Shown: positions 49,281 to 58,378, numbered from the stretch's first letter. The stretch: 64,000 nt of DNA from Granulicella pectinivorans (GCF_900114625.1 NZ_FOZL01000001.1:2356001-2420000), one strand, 5' to 3'. The notes: generated by a model not told the origin, from the letters alone. Program-made: numbers and translations.

Positions 49281-50699
49281 TTAGTGGTCGAACGGGTTGT
49301 CGTCTCCGGTGTCGGAGATGCCGTACTCCTTGAGCTTGCGGTAAAGCGTAGTTTTGCCGATGCCGAGGAGCTTGGCGGCCATGAGCTTGTCGCCGTTAAG
49401 CTGGCGGATGGTGCCGAGGATTGCCTGCTTTTCGAGGTCGGCGATGGAAAGAATCGGGTTCGACCCGCCGGGGGAGCGCCAGTGTGCGTTGGGAGCGGGG
49501 GCAGCTTCGGACTCGCGCTGGGCGTGGAGGCGGAAGTCCTGGAGCTGGGTAGGCAGGTCGGCCATGTGAAGGATGGGGCCGGAGGAGAGGGCGCAGGCGC
49601 GCTCCACGGCGTTTTCGAGCTCTCGGACGTTGCCCGGCCAGTCGTACCGGCTCATGATGCGGAGGGCCTCGTCGGAGAAGGTGTGGTGGGTGCCGGACTC
49701 GCGGTCGCAGCGCTCGAGAAAGTGCAGGGCGAGGAGCGCGACGTCTTCGCGGCGATCGCGAAGGGGCGGGATGCGGAGGCTGACGACGTTGAGGCGGAAG
49801 TAGAGGTCCTTACGGAAGCGGCCCTGCTCCACCATGACGGCGAGATCGCGGTTGGTGGCGGCGAGGACGCGGGCGGAGATGGGCACGGTGAAGTTCGCGC
49901 CGACGGGGCGCACCTCCCTTTCCTGGAGGGCGCGGAGGAGCTTGGCCTGGAGGTCGAGGGGAAGCTCGCCGACCTCGTCAAGGAAGACGGTGCCCCCCTC
50001 GGCCGAGGCCAGGAGGCCGTCCTTGGCCTTGTTGGCCCCGGTGAAGGCACCCTTGACGTAGCCGAAGAGCTCGCTCTCGATGAGGGTGGGGACGAGTGAG
50101 CCGCAGTCGACCGGGACGAAGGGCTTGGAGGCGTGGGGCCCGTTGAAGTGGATGGAGCGAGCGACGAGTTCCTTTCCTGTACCGCTCTCACCGAGGATGA
50201 GGACGGGATGTGAGGAGTGGGTGACCTTGGAGAGAATGCGATAGAGCTTCTCCATCTCGGGGGAGCGACCAATCATGTTGCCTAAACCCTTCTGGGTGCG
50301 CATGCGCTCACGGAGTGAGCGGCTTTCCATGTCAAAGTGGCGGCTCTGGCGGGCGCGGTGGAGTACGGCCGTGAGCTCTTCGAGGGCGAAGGGCTTGGTC
50401 AGGTAGTCTCCCGCGCCGATGCGCATGGCCTGCACGGCGGAGCTGACGGTGGCGAACGCGGTCATGACCACGACGAGGGTATGGGGGTGCTGGGTCCTGA
50501 CCTCTTCGAGGAGCTCAAGGCCGCCGGAGCGTCCGGGAAGCTTGAGGTCGAGGAGCATGAGGTCGATGGACTGATGCTTGAGGATGGCCTGCGCCTCGGA
50601 GGCGTTGGCGGCAGAGACGACGAGGAAGCCCATGCTCTCGGCGATCTCCGCGCAGGCGGTGCGAACGGGAGCGTCATCGTCGACGACGAGGAGATGCAT
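49281..50699 (-). CDS. NtrC-family sigma-54-dependent response regulator
   Basis: Transcription activator of 472 residues. The receiver domain has D7-D8-D9, phospho-acceptor D51 (LLDLKLPG), T80 and K102. The AAA+ domain has Walker A GESGTGKE (170-177), the sigma-54-contact loop GAFTGA (217-222), Walker B GGTVFLDEVGE and the RFRKDLYFRLNV segment. A Fis-type helix-turn-helix (MAAKLLGIGKTTLYRKLKEYG) ends the protein. It should remodel sigma-54 polymerase at distant promoters. No histidine kinase is adjacent. The start is uncertain: the frame is open to 51050, but the extra 117 residues are low-complexity and no start has a good ribosome site. Confidence 0.9.
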   Translation of the reverse strand: MHLLVVDDDAPVRTACAEIAESMGFLVVSAANASEAQAILKHQSIDLMLLDLKLPGRSGGLELLEEVRTQHPHTLVVVMTAFATVSSAVQAMRIGAGDYLTKPFALEELTAVLHRARQSRHFDMESRSLRERMRTQKGLGNMIGRSPEMEKLYRILSKVTHSSHPVLILGESGTGKELVARSIHFNGPHASKPFVPVDCGSLVPTLIESELFGYVKGAFTGANKAKDGLLASAEGGTVFLDEVGELPLDLQAKLLRALQEREVRPVGANFTVPISARVLAATNRDLAVMVEQGRFRKDLYFRLNVVSLRIPPLRDRREDVALLALHFLERCDRESGTHHTFSDEALRIMSRYDWPGNVRELENAVERACALSSGPILHMADLPTQLQDFRLHAQRESEAAPAPNAHWRSPGGSNPILSIADLEKQAILGTIRQLNGDKLMAAKLLGIGKTTLYRKLKEYGISDTGDDNPFDH

Positions 50700-50859
50700 G
50701 ACGGGAGGTGGATTTGAGGAGGCTTCCGCGTCTGGAGAAGACAGGGCGCGGGCGTCCTGGCCAGGATAAGGCGTGGCTCCGATGAGGACACCGGAGGGCG
50801 GCGTGGACTGGCGCGGAGTCCGCGTGGACGCGAGGTGATCTTTTCTGTGCGGAGGCGGA

Positions 50860-51027
50860 TTAACAGGCAAGTGCGACCTCCTCGAGGGAGGAGCTTGAGC
50901 CCGCGGGGAAGACGACCGCATCGTGCCAGAGGGGGCCTGCGCCGATTCCGCTGGCTTGAGGGGCATCCGATTTCGGTGAAACGGCGCGACGACGAAAGGC
51001 TGCTGTGCTGCTCTGGGTGGCCTGCAT
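50860..51027 (-). CDS. Possible 55-residue leader ORF upstream of the NtrC-type gene
   Basis: An ATG at 51027 with GGAG eight bases upstream opens a 55-codon frame, in a different frame from the regulator extension. It starts MQATQSSTAAFRRR and ends SLEEVALAC. It resembles coding sequence at least as well as the Pro/Arg-rich alternative, but I recognise no family and its GC use is weaker than in proven neighbours. It could be a regulatory leader peptide or chance. Confidence 0.25.
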   Translation of the reverse strand: MQATQSSTAAFRRRAVSPKSDAPQASGIGAGPLWHDAVVFPAGSSSSLEEVALAC

Positions 51028-51353
51028 GGTGTAACTCCAGTAGAGCCCATAGAACCGTTTTGGGTGCGGTTAGGTATCTAGTCTGTAATCACGTTAGGTG
51101 CCAAAGTGAAACATTGGGGTAAGCCATAGATACGAAGGGAGATAGCACCAACGGAGAAGCCTGGATGGGATTCTGCCTGTTCCCGTTTTGGGATTTTTCT
51201 GCGAATCCCCTGTGGAGAAATGGCAAGAAACCGTGGAGTAGAGATTCCCGAAATGGATCGGACTGCCGTTTTGGAACCGATGGTTTTAGTTTGGGACACG
51301 TGAACGGCTGCGCACAGCCGGGTTGTGTGGCTCGTTTTTATGTTGCAGCAAAC
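51028..51353. other. Intergenic region between the NtrC-type gene and rph
   Basis: About 325 bases with no supported gene. It is locally AT-rich (51170-51300) and has repeated TTTTGGGA/TTTTGGAA-type motifs. A perfect small palindrome CGGCTG-CGCA-CAGCCG lies near 51305-51320, just upstream of the rph promoter. Confidence 0.4.
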
Positions 51354-51359
51354 TATAAT
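51354..51359 (+). promoter_or_regulatory. Consensus -10 TATAAT of rph
   Basis: A perfect TATAAT ends seven bases before the rph ATG, with no Shine-Dalgarno sequence between them. Transcription should begin at or next to the start codon. Confidence 0.6.
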
Positions 51360-51366
51360 CGAAAAT

Positions 51367-52116
51367 ATGCCTGATGTGACGCAGCTCTTTCGCCCGGGTG
51401 GCCGTTCCGCCACTATGCTTCGCCCGATTCGCCTTACTCCTGGATACGTTGGAACCGCGGAGGGATCGGTTTTGATTGAGGCGGGGAACACGCGGGTGCT
51501 ATGCAATGCAACGATTGAGGCCGGTGTTCCGGGCTGGATGCGGAACTCGGGGCGGGGCTGGGTGACGGCCGAGTATGGCATGTTGCCGAGGGCCACGCTG
51601 ACCAGGACGGCGCGCGAGAGCGAGCGCGGCAAGGTGGGTGGGCGGACGCACGAGATTCAGAGGCTGATTGGGCGGTCGTTGCGTGCCGTGGTCGACATGA
51701 AGGCGCTGGGCGAGCGGACGGTCATCCTGGACTGCGATGTGTTGCAGGCCGATGGCGGGACGCGGACAGCGGCGATCTCGGGGGCGTGTGTGGCTTTGGC
51801 GATCGCTCTGGATAAGCTGGTGCTGGCCGGGACGCTGAAGGCTTCGCCGCTGAAGCAGATGGTGGCGGCTACGTCAGTTGGCATTGTGGACGGGCATGTT
51901 TTGCTCGACCTGGCGTATGAGGAAGACTCGCGCGCCACGGTGGATATGAACGTGGTGATGCTGGCCGATGGGGGTCTGGTCGAGACGCAGGCTACCGCGG
52001 AGAAGGATTCGTACAGCCGAAGCGAGTTGAACGCGATGCTGGATCTGGCGGAGGCGGGGATTCGCGAGATGCTGGTGCTGCAGACGGAAGCACTGAAGGC
52101 TGGGACAGCGGTCTAA
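51367..52116 (+). CDS. rph: Ribonuclease PH
   Basis: Phosphorolytic 3'-5' exoribonuclease of 249 residues (family about 240), which trims tRNA 3' ends. Diagnostic segments are the N-terminal RPIRLTPGYVGTAEGSVLIEAGNTRVLCNATIE, SGRGWVTAEYGMLPRAT, the phosphate-binding GGRTHEIQRLIGRSLRAVVD, and DCDVLQADGGTRTAAISGACVAL. The ATG at 51367 follows a consensus -10 by seven bases, which argues for a leaderless mRNA and against the upstream in-frame ATG at 51325. In many bacteria rph is next to an inosine/xanthosine triphosphatase gene, but not here. Confidence 0.96.
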   Translation: MPDVTQLFRPGGRSATMLRPIRLTPGYVGTAEGSVLIEAGNTRVLCNATIEAGVPGWMRNSGRGWVTAEYGMLPRATLTRTARESERGKVGGRTHEIQRLIGRSLRAVVDMKALGERTVILDCDVLQADGGTRTAAISGACVALAIALDKLVLAGTLKASPLKQMVAATSVGIVDGHVLLDLAYEEDSRATVDMNVVMLADGGLVETQATAEKDSYSRSELNAMLDLAEAGIREMLVLQTEALKAGTAV

Positions 52117-52233
52117 CGGAACGGGTGCTGCGGCGACGATGTCGCGCAGACCTTCCTCAGCCGGCACGAACAGCTTTTCTCGACCTCTTCGCCGGCAAAG
52201 GGAGCCGCGCGAAGAGGACAGGAGGCCTGTTCG

Positions 52234-54405
52234 CTAGAAGCGATAGGTGATGCCGCCTTCGGCCAGGAAGCCCTGCTGCGTGAGGGCGTAGGCATCGTTG
52301 TTGCAGTTCGCGGCGGTGCAGTTCGCGATAAAGACGTACTGGTAGAAATTCTGGCGATTGAAGGCGTTGTCCAGACCACCGTAGAGCTCGAGTGGACGGT
52401 CGTGGATATGCAGGTCGATCTGGTACCGGAAGTCGACGCGCATGTAGTACGAACCGCGCTGCGTGTTGATGAGGCTGGTGTCGTAGATGAGGCGATCCTG
52501 CGCCTTGGACTGGGTGATGAGGAACGGCGTGTAGGGTGTTCCGGTGTGGTAACCGACGCGTGCCGTGATGCGCTGGTTCTCGGTGAAGCGGTAGCCCGCG
52601 ATGCCGTTGATCAGGATGGGAACGTCGAAGTTGGCGCGGCGGGAGATGCCGTCGAGAGCCTTGTGCGTCACCTGCTGGCGGGCGATGTTGCCCTGGTAGA
52701 AGAAGCGCTTGCTGGGGTTGGAGGCGTAGTCGATCTCGCCGCCGGTGGCGATGCCGGAGCCCGCGCTGGTGAGGGCGAGATAGATGAAGGGCTGTCCGAA
52801 GGGATCGACGACGTCAGCCAGGGAGAGCGCAGCATAGGCGCTGGAGACCGGATAGCTGTGGTAGTTCTTCTGGTAGACCGAGATGCTGAAGCGCGAACCG
52901 TTGTCGCTCTGCCTGTGGAGACCGACCTGGAACTGATTGACCGTGATGGGCTTCAGCTGGAGGTTCGACGGGATGCTGAGGATGGTGGGCAGAGGCGGAA
53001 GCTGCGCGTAGCTGGCGGCGCCGCCGAAGAGGAAGAAGCTCTTGTAGGTGGGGGTCCGGATGGTGAACTGCGGTGAGAAGATCTTGCTCTCGGTCAGCCC
53101 GAACTTCTGGAAGCGGCCTCCGGCGGAGACGAGAAAGCCGTCCTTGGACTGGTAGCTGACGGTGCCGTATCCGGCGTAGTCCTTGGGCTGAAGCTGGTAG
53201 TTGACGTTGGTGGCGTTGACGGGCGTGGGATCGAGCGTATAGGGGCTGGGGAAGCCGTTGGGTTGCTGGATCTGGTAGCCGATGCCGTGCACGCCGCCGA
53301 CGGCTCCGGCGCGAATGTCGAGGTGCTTGAAGCTGGTGGTGACGTCGTACTTGGCGTTGACGGGGGAGTCGTCCAGCTTGTCGGAGTCGACGAGGGCGTT
53401 GTTCTTCTTCGGGTCGGTCTGGCGGCTTGTGCTCTGGATGCGTGAGTAGGCGAACTGGAGACGCTGAATGGTCTTCTCGGAGAACCGGTGCTCCCAGGTT
53501 GCGGCGGCTGTGAGGCGGTTGCCGGTGTAGTAGGTGTTGAGGAAGGTTGGGTCCTGGGCGTCCTGGAGGTTGGGCGCGATGTCGAGCGAGTCGTCTCCGG
53601 TGAGGAAGAGGATGGAGATGACGTCATGGTCGCTGAGGCTGAAGATGTCCTTGGAGAGGACGCTCCAGTACTTGGGCACGCCGTCGATGCCGATGTCATC
53701 CGTGAAGAAGTTGACGACGGATTTGCGGAACTCGGTGACGGTGGCGCCGAGGCGTCCGATGGGGTGGTCGACGACGATGTCGGCACCGGCGTATCCGACG
53801 GAGACATCGCCGTGAAGGCCGAGGCGATCGACGTCGCGGGTCTTGATCTCGAGGACCGAGGAGAGGGCTCCGGAGTACTGGGGGCCGTAGAGCATCTTGT
53901 GCAGCTTGATGCTGGCGACGTCGTCGGAGTCGATCATGGAGACGAATCCGCCGGAGGTATTGGAGGTGGAGATGTGATTGATGTTGGGGACTTCCACGCC
54001 GTCGACGACGTAGAGGTTTTCAAGCGGGTTGCCGCCGTTGACGAGGTAGGTGTTGCGGGCGTCGGTGTCGTAGGTGACGCCGGGAAGGGTTTGGAGGAAG
54101 CGGGGGATGTCCTGGTAGGCACCGGGTGTGGACTGGATGAAGTCCCGGAAGAAGGTGGTGGTGATGGCGTCGTCGGTCTGGACGACGGGCGCGGAGGTGA
54201 TGACATTGACCGTCTGTTCGATGCCGGTCTGCGCGATGCCGGGAACGGATCCCGCGGGTTTGGGGCGGGTTGCTTCCTGGGCCGGTGGCGTGGGTTCCTG
54301 AGCCGGAGAGGCAGGGGCCTGGGTGTTCTGCGCGTGGAGCAAGGGAGTCAAGGCGAACAGAGGGCCGGAGAGAGCAAGAGCAATCAGCAGCCTGGGGGTC
54401 TTCAT
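52234..54405 (-). CDS. TonB-dependent receptor
   Basis: Outer-membrane receptor of 723 residues. It has a signal peptide (MKTPRLLIALALSGPLFALTPLLHA), a Pro/Ala/Gln-rich stretch (about 25-55), a plug domain with FLQTLPGVTYDTDARNTYLVNGG and NLYVVDGVEVP, and a barrel ending in a terminal Phe (AEGGITYRF). Unlike the receptor at 318-3185 it lacks the carboxypeptidase-regulatory domain. The ligand is unknown. It is divergent from the aldolase gene, and two palindromes lie in the shared upstream region. The ATG at 54405 has GGAG ten bases upstream, and the frame continues seven codons further. Confidence 0.9.
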   Translation of the reverse strand: MKTPRLLIALALSGPLFALTPLLHAQNTQAPASPAQEPTPPAQEATRPKPAGSVPGIAQTGIEQTVNVITSAPVVQTDDAITTTFFRDFIQSTPGAYQDIPRFLQTLPGVTYDTDARNTYLVNGGNPLENLYVVDGVEVPNINHISTSNTSGGFVSMIDSDDVASIKLHKMLYGPQYSGALSSVLEIKTRDVDRLGLHGDVSVGYAGADIVVDHPIGRLGATVTEFRKSVVNFFTDDIGIDGVPKYWSVLSKDIFSLSDHDVISILFLTGDDSLDIAPNLQDAQDPTFLNTYYTGNRLTAAATWEHRFSEKTIQRLQFAYSRIQSTSRQTDPKKNNALVDSDKLDDSPVNAKYDVTTSFKHLDIRAGAVGGVHGIGYQIQQPNGFPSPYTLDPTPVNATNVNYQLQPKDYAGYGTVSYQSKDGFLVSAGGRFQKFGLTESKIFSPQFTIRTPTYKSFFLFGGAASYAQLPPLPTILSIPSNLQLKPITVNQFQVGLHRQSDNGSRFSISVYQKNYHSYPVSSAYAALSLADVVDPFGQPFIYLALTSAGSGIATGGEIDYASNPSKRFFYQGNIARQQVTHKALDGISRRANFDVPILINGIAGYRFTENQRITARVGYHTGTPYTPFLITQSKAQDRLIYDTSLINTQRGSYYMRVDFRYQIDLHIHDRPLELYGGLDNAFNRQNFYQYVFIANCTAANCNNDAYALTQQGFLAEGGITYRF

Positions 54406-54545
54406 GAGGTCGATCTCCGATTGCATGCCGGACGCATTGCCTTGGACTGAGTGCTGGGGTCGTCACAAGGAAGCTTTGCGGGACAAAACTGTTACTGGGT
54501 ACCGTTAGCGTACACCGTTTGGGGGGCTGGTCACAACCGGAGGCG

Positions 54546-54563
54546 ATCTCCCATTTGGGAGAT
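54546..54563. promoter_or_regulatory. Palindrome upstream of the TonB receptor and aldolase genes
   Basis: ATCTCCCA-TT-TGGGAGAT, a perfect 8-bp inverted repeat in the divergent promoter region. It lies 141 bases upstream of the receptor start and is a candidate operator. Confidence 0.4.
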
Positions 54564-54633
54564 GCGAGTCATTGGTACCGTGCGGCGAATCGAACGCGGT
54601 ATGAGTTGTCGATGAAGTTTGGTCGCGGGAGCA

Positions 54634-54659
54634 GATGATCGCACGGTTGTGCGATCATC
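54634..54659. promoter_or_regulatory. Palindrome upstream of the aldolase gene
   Basis: GATGATCGCAC-GGTT-GTGCGATCATC, an 11-bp perfect inverted repeat, about 60 bases upstream of the aldolase ATG and just upstream of a -10-like TACAAT (54694-54699). It may be an operator or a hairpin controlling read-through. Confidence 0.5.
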
Positions 54660-54717
54660 GATTCGATCCGCGGGGAACCCGTTCGATTGGCTTTACAATC
54701 AGCATCAGGAGCGACGC

Positions 54718-55725
54718 ATGAAATTGACCCCAGGAAAACTTGCCGGCCTTAAGGCCGTCTCCGATGCGCGCGGCGTGATTGCCGCGGCGGCGATGGATCA
54801 GCGCGGATCACTGCAGAAGTCGATTGGCAAGGAGCGCGGGTCGAGTGCGGATGCGCACGATCTGGAAGAGTTCAAGGTGCTGGTGACGGAGACGCTGACG
54901 AAGCATGCTTCGGCGATCCTGCTGGACCCGGAGTATGGTCTGGAAGCCGCGAAGCACCGCAACGGCAAGGGTCTTCTGCTGGCTTATGAGAAGACCGGCT
55001 ACGATGCGGCAACGCCGGGACGTCTGCCGGACCTGCTGGATGTGTGGAGTGTTCGCCGCCTGAAGGAAGCCGGCGCGGACTGCATCAAGATTCTGCTGTA
55101 CTACACGCCCTATGAGAAGACCGCCGTCAACGATCTGAAGCACGCCTGGATCGAGCGGATTGGCGATGAGTGCCTGGCGCACGATATTCCGTTCTTCCTG
55201 GAGTTTGTGGGCTATGACGCGCAGGGTGGGGACGAGAAGTCGCTGGAATATGCGAAGAAGAAGCCGGAGATCGTTTCGGGCTCGATGGCGGAGTTCGGCA
55301 AGGCACGCTACAACGTCGATGTGCTGAAGGTCGAAGTGCCGGTGGAGATGTCGTACGTCGAAGGCACGAAGAGCTTCAAGGGCGAGAAGGCGTATACGCG
55401 CGCCGAGGCTTTGCAGCACTTCCGGGACGCGGAATCGATGACGCATAAGCCGTTCATCTATCTCTCGGCGGGTGTTTCGAACCCGGTGTTCATCGAGACG
55501 CTGGAGCTTGCGGGCGAGTCCGGCACGAAGTTCAATGGCGTGCTGTGCGGACGCGCGACGTGGAAGGACGGCATCGCGATCTATGCGAAGCAAGGTCCGG
55601 ATGCGTTCAAGGCGTGGCTCGAAACGACGGGCGTCGAGAACATCGAGAACGTGAACAATGGCCTGAAGGCAGCCAGCCCCTGGTACCTGAAGTATGGGGC
55701 GAGCAGCCTGGCAGAGCTTGGATAA
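54718..55725 (+). CDS. LacD-type tagatose-1,6-bisphosphate aldolase
   Basis: Class I aldolase of 335 residues (LacD family) that splits tagatose or fructose 1,6-bisphosphate into two trioses. Visible signatures are GVIAAAAMDQRGSLQKSIG at the start, ASAILLDPEYG, GADCIKILLYYTP with a Lys of the active-site strand, FLEFVGYD, VDVLKVEVP with the likely Schiff-base Lys, FIYLSAGV and GVLCGRATWKDG. AGGAG lies six bases before the ATG. No other tagatose or galactose-6-phosphate genes are present, so it may serve glycolysis or gluconeogenesis as a fructose-bisphosphate aldolase. Confidence 0.9.
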   Translation: MKLTPGKLAGLKAVSDARGVIAAAAMDQRGSLQKSIGKERGSSADAHDLEEFKVLVTETLTKHASAILLDPEYGLEAAKHRNGKGLLLAYEKTGYDAATPGRLPDLLDVWSVRRLKEAGADCIKILLYYTPYEKTAVNDLKHAWIERIGDECLAHDIPFFLEFVGYDAQGGDEKSLEYAKKKPEIVSGSMAEFGKARYNVDVLKVEVPVEMSYVEGTKSFKGEKAYTRAEALQHFRDAESMTHKPFIYLSAGVSNPVFIETLELAGESGTKFNGVLCGRATWKDGIAIYAKQGPDAFKAWLETTGVENIENVNNGLKAASPWYLKYGASSLAELG

Positions 55726-55749
55726 GAGCTTCGCGAAGCAGGATGGTTG

Positions 55750-55777
55750 GCAAGGGGACCCATGTGGGTCCCCTTGC
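55750..55777 (+). terminator. Terminator of the aldolase gene
   Basis: A perfect 28-base palindrome (arm GCAAGGGGACCCA), 24 bases past the stop. It is strongly GC-paired but without a long T-tract. Confidence 0.75.
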
Positions 55778-55884
55778 TGCATGGGGCATGACGGAAACTT
55801 CATGAAGGAAAAGAGGTTGCGGCACGTCTAACCGGCATGATGGGTTCAGGTTCGGTTAAGGTTGCGGGGTTAGGGTGGGAGCAG

Positions 55885-57174
55885 ATGATGAGACCTTTTT
55901 CTCTGCTTGCAGTGTTTGCGCTTCCGTATGCGGTTTGGGCGCAGGAGGCCGCGCCGGTGGTCATTCCCAGTGGAACACCGTTTGCGGTGACGATTCAGAA
56001 GAACGCGAAGATGAAGAAAGATGAGGTGGTGCGCGGCGAGCTGGTGTATGCCGTGTATGACCACGATCGTCTTGTGCTGCCCGCGAAGACGGTGGTGACG
56101 GGGTCGGTCGTTGAGCTGACGGCGGACCATACTCGACGGGTGCATGCGCGTCTGCGTGGCGATTTCACTCCGTTTCATGTGCCGGTGGTGCGGTTCAGCT
56201 CTGTGACCATGGCTGACGGGAGGACTCTGCCGCTGGTGACGGGGACGGCTACGAATGGCGCGCCGGTGTACCGGCTGGTCGCTCCTCCGCCGCGCAAGGG
56301 TGGGTTCATCGCCCAGCAGTTGGGCCAGGTGAAGGACGCAGCGAAGGACAGGATCAAGGTGGTGACGGGACCGGATAAGGGCGATCGTCTGGTGCAGTTT
56401 CTGTATAGCCAGTTGCCATATCATCCGGAGCGGATTGCCAAGAACACCGCCTGGACGGTGGAGACTGCGGAGCCACTGGCGCTGCCGGTCAAGGCTGAGG
56501 CCGTGCCGCAGCCGGGCGTGGTGGCTCCGGACGCGTCTCCGAAGACATGGATTGTGCAGGCTTATCTTGAGGACCCGATGAGCTCGGAGACGTCGAAGGC
56601 GGGCGAGACGATTCGGGCTGTGGTGGCGGAGCCGATTTTGAATGGCGATGGCAGTGTCGCGGTGCCGCAGGGCGCGGTGCTGACGGGCGCGGTGACGGCT
56701 GCGAAGCCGGCGCGGTCCTTCGGCCGGGTGGGGGAGCTGCGGTTCAGTTTTCGGGAGTTGACGCTGCCGGGAGCGTCTCCCATGGCGGTGCAGGCGCAGG
56801 TGACGGGGGCCGATGGCGCGGAGGATATGGCGATGAACTCCGAGGGTGAGGTCAAGCCGAAGCCGAAGGACAAGATCGCGGTGCCGCTGATTCTGATTGG
56901 GCTGGCGTTTCGTCCGCTCGACCGGGACAATGGGCGGCATATGCTGCGCAAGGATGCGGCTGGGTCGAATGCCGTGGGCGTGATCGGGTTCGTCGTGGGC
57001 ACGGCGGCGAAACAGCCGAATCTCGCCGCGGGGATCGGGTTCTATGGCGCGGCGATCTCGGTGTATGAGCGGTGGCTGCGGAAGGGGAAGCCAGTCGCGT
57101 TCACGAAGGATACGCGCGTGGTGATCCAGACGACGGGAAGACGGTCGGCGGCAATGAAGCCGACGGTGCAGTGA
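55885..57174 (+). CDS. Secreted protein of unknown function
   Basis: Protein of 429 residues with a signal peptide (MMRPFSLLAVFALPYAVWA) and a ribosome site GGGAG. The mature protein looks mostly beta-stranded. It has two similar modules built around a surface-value theme: IPSGTPFAVTIQKNAKMKKDEVVRG with VLPAKTVVTGSV, and later SSETSKAGETIRAVV with AVPQGAVLTGAV. Each ends in a segment on default or named properties. Near 355-420 there is a Gly-rich hydrophobic stretch (NAVGVIGFVVGTAAK and IGFYGAAISVYERW). Similar proteins occur in Acidobacteriota genomes without a known role. I do not assign a function. Confidence 0.72.
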   Translation: MMRPFSLLAVFALPYAVWAQEAAPVVIPSGTPFAVTIQKNAKMKKDEVVRGELVYAVYDHDRLVLPAKTVVTGSVVELTADHTRRVHARLRGDFTPFHVPVVRFSSVTMADGRTLPLVTGTATNGAPVYRLVAPPPRKGGFIAQQLGQVKDAAKDRIKVVTGPDKGDRLVQFLYSQLPYHPERIAKNTAWTVETAEPLALPVKAEAVPQPGVVAPDASPKTWIVQAYLEDPMSSETSKAGETIRAVVAEPILNGDGSVAVPQGAVLTGAVTAAKPARSFGRVGELRFSFRELTLPGASPMAVQAQVTGADGAEDMAMNSEGEVKPKPKDKIAVPLILIGLAFRPLDRDNGRHMLRKDAAGSNAVGVIGFVVGTAAKQPNLAAGIGFYGAAISVYERWLRKGKPVAFTKDTRVVIQTTGRRSAAMKPTVQ

Positions 57175-57225
57175 TTTTCGATATGTAGGCAAAAATGTTA
57201 CAGATCAATTTTGGATGAAAACGAC

Positions 57226-57259
57226 GATGCCCTCATCTCGGCAGTGAGATGGGGGCATC
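57226..57259. terminator. Bidirectional terminator
   Basis: 14-base arms (GATGCCCTCATCTC and GAGATGGGGGCATC, one mismatch) with a 6-base loop between convergent genes. The CATCTC/GAGATG core is like that of family A repeats. Confidence 0.75.
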
Positions 57260-57271
57260 GCTGTTTCTGGA

Positions 57272-58249
57272 CTACTGCGCGAGGAAGCTGGGCAGCTTCA
57301 ACTCCCACTGATAGGCGGTCTCGATGATGTCGCGGATATCGTACTTCGACTTCCAGCCGAGGACTTCCTTCGCTTTGCTGGGGTCGGAGTAGAGGGCCGG
57401 CGGATCGCCTGCGCGCGGGGCGGCGTAGACGTGCGGAACTGGCTTGCCGGAGACCTCTTCGACGATGGCGAGGAGCTCCGCGATCGACGTGCCCTTGCCC
57501 GTGCCGAGGTTGATGGCGGTTGAGGCGCCGCCGTTCTCCAGATAGGCGACGGCGGCGGTGTGCGCGGTGGCGAGATCGGAGACGTGGATGAAGTCGCGGA
57601 TGCAGGTGCCGTCGGGGGTGTCGAGATCCTTGCCGAAGACGGTGAGCGGTGGCGCGGTGCCGAGAGCAGCCTTCAACGTCAGCGGGATCAGATGTGTTTC
57701 GGGATGGTGAATTTCGCCGATCTCTCCGTTGGGATGCGCGCCGGCGGCGTTGAAGTAACGCAGTGCGACATAGCGAAGGCCATGCGCGACGCTATAGGCC
57801 GAGAGGACATCTTCGAAGAAGAGCTTGGTGACGCCGTAGGGATTGATCGGCTTCTGGTGGCTGGTCTCGGTGATGGGGAGTTTGTCGGGGATGCCGTAGG
57901 TCGCGCAGGTGGAGGAGAACACGAACTGGCGGACGCTGCTCTCGAGCACGGAGTCCATGAGGAGAAGCGCTGACTCAACGTTGTTGTGGAAGTACTTGCG
58001 CGGGTTCGAGACGGACTCGCCGACATAGGCCGAAGCGGCGAAGTGCATGACGGCATCGACGTCTGCGAGCAGGGACTTTAGGAGTTCGCGGTCTGCGATG
58101 TCGCCCTGAACAAGCCTGAATCCTTTGGCGAGGGCGGGGTTTCCGGTGGAGAGGTTGTCGAGGATGACGACCTCATGGCCTGCGGCTGCGAGGTCACGCA
58201 CGGCGTGAGATCCGATGTAGCCGCTACCGCCCGTTACAAGCACTCTCAT
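57272..58249 (-). CDS. galE: UDP-glucose 4-epimerase
   Basis: NAD-dependent epimerase of 325 residues that interconverts UDP-glucose and UDP-galactose for envelope polysaccharides. It has the Rossmann loop GGSGYIGS (7-14), the second-strand Asp in LDNLSTGN, the catalytic SST around 112-114 and Y138-GVT-K142. The GalE-type segments NPYGVTKLFFEDVL, YFNAAGAHPNGEIGEIHHPETHLIPL and GTCIRDFIHVSDLA also follow. The neighbour glycosyltransferase, divergent at 58379, suggests a common use in surface glycan synthesis. GGAG lies nine bases before the ATG. Confidence 0.95.
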   Translation of the reverse strand: MRVLVTGGSGYIGSHAVRDLAAAGHEVVILDNLSTGNPALAKGFRLVQGDIADRELLKSLLADVDAVMHFAASAYVGESVSNPRKYFHNNVESALLLMDSVLESSVRQFVFSSTCATYGIPDKLPITETSHQKPINPYGVTKLFFEDVLSAYSVAHGLRYVALRYFNAAGAHPNGEIGEIHHPETHLIPLTLKAALGTAPPLTVFGKDLDTPDGTCIRDFIHVSDLATAHTAAVAYLENGGASTAINLGTGKGTSIAELLAIVEEVSGKPVPHVYAAPRAGDPPALYSDPSKAKEVLGWKSKYDIRDIIETAYQWELKLPSFLAQ

Positions 58250-58378
58250 GCATTGGCTCCAGATGTTCTTAGGTTTTGAGAAGGTGTTGGTGTTGCTATG
58301 ATAACAAAACCCATACCAGCGAAGAGCCTGGTTCTTCTATCGTCCATTGACGTACTCCACGCTGCGCCTTAGAGGATT

